The position numbers and the translations under genes were made by a program. The notes under the pieces were generated by a model. That model ran no database searches. It saw only the letters and a list, made by a program, of their open reading frames with translations, and was not told the DNA's origin. A DNA stretch of 64,000 bases, from assembly GCA_025266875.1 (NCBI GenBank), contig JALLLT010000001.1, positions 992,001 to 1,056,000 on the forward strand, read 5' to 3'. This document shows, in pieces, positions 59,667 to 64,000 of the stretch. Every line of letters begins with the position of its first letter. Position 1 is the first letter of the stretch. This stretch comes from Fennellomyces sp. T-0311 (Eukaryota > Mucoromycota > Mucoromycetes > Mucorales > Lichtheimiaceae).

Positions 59667-61013
59667 ATGCTAGAAGAAGACTATTATTGGGGAGCACCGT
59701 AAGTAGTGGCCTATTCGCTTCTTACATGAGCTAATTATCATGCATTAGAACGTCGACGATTGACTGGTGCGAGGTAATGACAGGAATTGTCAAAGGAAAC
59801 AATAACAGCGTGCCCTAACTGCACTTTCCCGCTTCTCAGGAAAACTATGTCGTCTCGCGATATATTGCCGAATTTTTCAATGTGAGTGTAGATACCCTCT
59901 GCGATGCCATGGTAACTGACCTTTTGCCTAAAAGACAACCACCAATTTGGGTTTCCGTAAGATTATCCGCCGTGGACAGACGCTGTACTTAACCAGAAAT
60001 GTTGTCATAGTACTCTTGGGTATCTTTGGCATCTACAACACGATCGCAAACAAGTTTAGCAAGTCATTCGTGATTGCGCATTTGGCTGTTATGTTTGTTG
60101 GAATTGGCTCGTGCGTATTTATTTATTTGTCTTGTGCTTTTTTTCGCGCAGAAAGGAAGGATTAATCTCCCAATTTAATCGGCAGATGGCTTTTTCACAT
60201 GACACTCCAGTACGAGATGCAGTTGCTCGACGAGCTTCCCAGTAAGTCATTATTTCGGCTTTTGTGCTGTGTGACCTGACTGTTTTCCAAACAGTGATTT
60301 ATGCGGCAAGCGTCATGGTGTATGAGATGTAAGGGGATGCTGCGCAAAAAGGTGGTTGAGTAATCGGTGTAACAACGTGCATCATAGCTTTGAAATCCAT
60401 CCTCAAAAGCGCTATGGTATCAAACTGCCAATATTCCTGGTTGCATATTCGGCATTTGTCACCTACTCGTATATCATCATCAACAATCCACTGTATCACC
60501 AAGTATGCTACGGTCTGCTGGTCTTCACTGTGGTTTTCCGATCGGTCTATGTGGGTCGAAAAATTCCGTCTGCTTACAGCGCATATGAGAAAGTCTGGAT
60601 GACGCGGCTTCTGTGGATTGCTGCATCTTGTTTCGGAGGAGCTTTCGCGGTGTGGAACGTAGACAATGCATTCTGTGCTTCTTTGCGCGGATGGAGAGCT
60701 ATTGTCGGCTTACCACTTGCCGCTATTAGCGAGGTAAGTTCAACTTCGGTGAAGCAAAAAAAGTATTGATGTTCCTTTTTTGGTTACTTAGTTACACGGT
60801 TGGTGGCATATTGGAACAGGTACAATATACTTTTACTGTACACTAGACAGTGATATCTAAGTAAGAAATGTAGGTCTGGGTGTCTATTACTTTGTGGTCT
60901 ACTGCGAGTGGGTTCATCAGGTTATGAACGGAAAGGCGCCACGCTACGAAATTAAATGGATCGGACCACTTTGCTACTTGAGACCTGCTCAAGGGCAACT
61001 CAAGAAACAATAA
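59667..61013 (+). CDS. Alkaline ceramidase
   Basis: Nine exons (59667-59698, 59749-59773, 59840-59881, 59935-60110, 60186-60241, 60295-60328, 60388-60733, 60792-60819, 60874-61013) give 292 residues. It hydrolyses ceramide to sphingoid base and fatty acid in ER or Golgi membranes. [20 protein letters not shown] followed by YIAEF carries the calcium-site residues (Asp, Trp, Glu, Asn, Glu) known from human ACER3. The zinc-site histidines are in SWLFHMTLQYEMQLLDELPM and in ELHGWWHIGTGLG. About seven transmembrane helices are seen. Exons 2 and 8 are only 25 and 28 nt; without them the motifs fall apart, so the splice model is well supported. The yeast counterparts are YPC1 and YDC1. Confidence 0.95.
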
Positions 61014-64000
61014 GTCGTTAAAGAGCGACATTATGGGTCCCTGTTATAGCCCAAGGAATTATGAGCAATAGCATATAGCATAGATACATACGATGCTACA
61101 GGCCTCTGATTCGTATAGATTATACAATCCATTTAAATCAAATTATACAATGTTCCAGGTCTACTGACGTGTTTGTATCCCATCGAAAGTGTTTTGAAAA
61201 TGCAAGCGCGTATGGAGGTCATGAATTTCAACTCATATAAAGTATAGCTTTTTGTAAAGTAGCAGCACCACAAAAAAGAACGTACGAAAGAATTAAATGA
61301 GTTTGTGGGACTCCTATTTACTAAGTATGAGTAGCTTTAAATACATATATTCACGCAACATTAAACGAAGTCCTTGGTGCCGAGCAACTACTATATAATC
61401 CTGTAGGTGGTTCTGATGGATTCAGGGTTGTAATATGAAATCTGTGGATATGTGAATAGGAAAAAAGGTATGAACAGATTATATCTGTGATTGGGACAGA
61501 AGTGGTAGTCATTCATAAACTATCGATCCGTTTCGTGCTTTTCCATTTATTGCAATATATATACCCAAAGATACATTGTCGCATCCGTTCTTAGATTACC
61601 GGTTTACATCCATAAAGTCTCATCTGTAATATAGTACATTTCGCTTATTAACGAACACTACACCATAAATATTCAGCGCTCAGTAATAACCGGGTACATT
61701 GTTAAATTATATGTGTGTACGTAGTACTGTATGACACAATGCAAAGCGCTTACCTTTCTTTATACCTTGGATGCTCGAATATCGTGGTTCAGGAGGTCAA
61801 TCTGCCTAATCTATAGTGTTCCGCGTGAGGGAATATGCAAATCAAATAGACCTTGTTGATGGCTCTGTTTCTAGAATCAAAGTGATTGAGCATTTATTTC
61901 AATAGTTCCTCTATACATACGTACACTCGAAATTTTATAAGTAGGCAAGTGTTTATCTGATGGGAATCTATATACACATACACTTAGACCCGTGATTAAG
62001 TAACACGCCAAAAATGAGTACCTCAATGGAGTGTACGTATGATAGATACAGTTAATCCATTCTGAGTTTTACCTTCTCAAAAGACTTTTTCATTTCCAAG
62101 TTGATATCTGACGTCTATAGAAAGTGTTGTGCGTATGTGAGTTTTCGTCACGTGAGGAATGGGAAAAAATCTTGCTGTATGTATAACTTATAACGATAGC
62201 TACTCACGCTGTCATAAAGATCGAAATGACATCGTCTATTGCGTTGTTATAACGTTTTACGTTTATTGTTCATGAAGCCACGCGGAATTAAAGCCATCCG
62301 ATAGTAGTCATCTTGGCTATATAAATGTGTGCATAATGACGAAGGATTTTATACTAGCATATTATTGTCTCGGTACCTATGTATAATAATAAATGGTATC
62401 GAGAGATATATTTGCATTATCAATGTAAGTACTGCGACTTCGCGCAGGCCAGCTGTTCGATGACATTTTGAGTCATCATATGGACAATGCTTCACTTTGA
62501 GGTACATACAGCATGTTATACACAGCAATCCTGTATTTTCAAAATTTTTTTCTGGTTGCGCAAGCTATTTCAAATTTAAAGTAAACTTGATTGACAAATA
62601 AAATAATTCTGAACCAATTGCTATATCATTACCGATTACCCAAGGCTACTTATTATAGTCACAGTTCAAGAAACATATCTGACTCGCTTTTATGTACATA
62701 ACAATAATTTTTAAATTGATAAAGGCTTGCGTACATAGCATTGCCAATATATACCGGCTTTAGCGGTGTATACACATAATAATTTTGAGGGTGTATATAC
62801 ACCGTCTGTCAATGCATAGAGGCGACAAACTTGATTTCTATTACCGAGCCATCCAAAGTTTCACATACCATTAATTCCATTGGAGATAACCAGTTGATAC
62901 GAGATAAGCAATTACGCTGTTTTCGGGTTTGCCACATTATGTACTCGCTCCATGCATCCATGCATTTACCATTCAGATGCATCGGCAGCTGAATACTAGA
63001 CCAATTTCAAGGAGGAGCAGCGTAACACATACTTTTCCAAAGTCGTTTTAATTTGATAATAAAATGGCTACATTTGCAGCACTTACTTGATAAAAAAAAT
63101 GTTCAGGAACTTGTGTGAAGGGAGCATATTGCCAGACATACACTATCGCGTAATTACTAACGTTAATGCATAATATGGTTGAACGGGTAAAGCAGCATTA
63201 ATACTCCCTTTTTGGTCGTAGTCGCACCAATGGTGGCATATCAGAACATAGAGAACTTATTTTCCGCGAACACGCTGTTGTCATTTGTATGACTTTAGTA
63301 GAGTCGGGTTATACATTGTTTTATCGTTTGCTGCGAAGCGGCTCATCAAGACATACGTAAAGGCGCACGGCATAGTGAAATTAATTGGCTTGGTCACTTT
63401 GAGAACTTGCACAAGTGGAAGGTCAACTCAAGTTATTGATGAGGTCATGAAGAAGGTCACTGGATTTATATTAAGGCTAAGTAAAGTATAAAAAGCATGC
63501 ACCTCAAATTTAGATGATGCTGTTTTACTGATAGGTACGTATAAGTCCGTAAGAATCGAATTATTGTTATACAGAAATCTTGTTTGTTCGCTATATCGAG
63601 CGGATTCGCAGTTATGCCTTCTGCATATCCGCATAAGTTGCTATATCTCAAGATCCCATAATAGTGCTGGCTTTGGGACATTTTAAAGTGAGCTACAGTG
63701 GCTATCGACTGCACCTAATGTTTACGTATGCTGGTTTCTTATTGCAGATCACGAACGAAATTCATGCCTTGGCGAGGGAAAATAGTCTAAGCTACGGAAA
63801 TCCATTCTAAATCTGGTCTCGTCGGTTTATTTTGGGGGAGTTCGTGTGACAAAGCCAAGCTTTGAAGGCAAGGACGAAATTTGTTTAGCAAAGGGCTATG
63901 CAGAGCTACAAACACTGAACTAGTGCCAAAGCACGCGCAAAAAAATGTGAGTGTGTGTGTGTGTGCGACGTAATATCGTTTATGGTAAGAAAAACTCTAT
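61014..64000. other. AT-rich gene-poor region
   Basis: Three kilobases with no supported coding sequence. A near-palindrome of GTGTATACAC and GTGTATATACACC (62766-62805) and a (GT)n tract at 63951-63965 are the only structured features noticed. The short open frames near 63285-63714 look like chance. Confidence 0.5.

Noticed and set aside
62766..62805. Palindromic GTGTATACAC repeats as an operator or origin
   Set aside because: There is no gene nearby to regulate, and the surrounding DNA is AT-rich with many chance palindromes.

Overview
The window is eukaryotic, and almost certainly from a filamentous early-diverging fungus. Genes are broken by many short introns (about 50-100 nt, GT...AG) and some exons are tiny (11-46 nt). 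The gene set is fungal: HMP-P synthase of the THI5 type, an alpha-aminoadipate-pathway homocitrate synthase, a peroxisomal ABCD transporter, a Pof3/Dia2-like F-box protein and a Vts1-like SAM protein. A Mucoromycota (Mucorales-like) origin is my inference from gene style and lineage-specific proteins; no rRNA or other marker settles it. Exon boundaries were worked out by hand from splice sites, reading frame and conserved motifs.

Layout. 0.5-6.4 kb: peroxisomal ABC half-transporter (+), an orphan polytopic membrane protein (-), and the thiamine pyrimidine synthase THI5 (+), followed by a complete TPP riboswitch aptamer just after its stop codon. 6.7-9.9 kb is gene-poor. 9.9-20.7 kb: HSL-family esterase (+), FAR1-type DNA-binding protein (+), F-box protein (-), mitochondrial PPR protein (-) and Vts1-like RNA-binding protein (+). 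20.8-21.1 kb: ribosomal protein eL29 (-). 21-27 kb is an accessory region holding a 2.68-kb element with 33-bp terminal inverted repeats, a 3-bp flanking duplication and AT-rich subterminal repeats; it carries an unrecognised acidic/AT-hook gene. 27-36.9 kb: SCCPDH-like oxidoreductase (+), a 94-residue protein with an RVxF motif (+), OPT transporter (-), DHHC palmitoyltransferase (+) and an arrestin-like protein (+). 38.5-43.7 kb: four-helix membrane protein (+), mitochondrial EF-Ts (-) divergent from eL30 (+), and the TPR/F-box/LRR protein (-). 44-49.3 kb: an orphan multi-exon gene, a broken HNH-like ORF, a 450-bp tandem duplication and short TIR elements. 49.3-61 kb: homocitrate synthase, a small secreted protein, CCT gamma and the PP1 catalytic subunit (all -), then alkaline ceramidase (+). 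61-64 kb is AT-rich and has no gene I can support.

The genes do not form one operon-like system; most are housekeeping. The observations most worth following are the 3'-UTR position of the TPP riboswitch with a suitably placed intron (a layout known from plant THIC), and the TIR-bounded element that carries no recognisable transposase.
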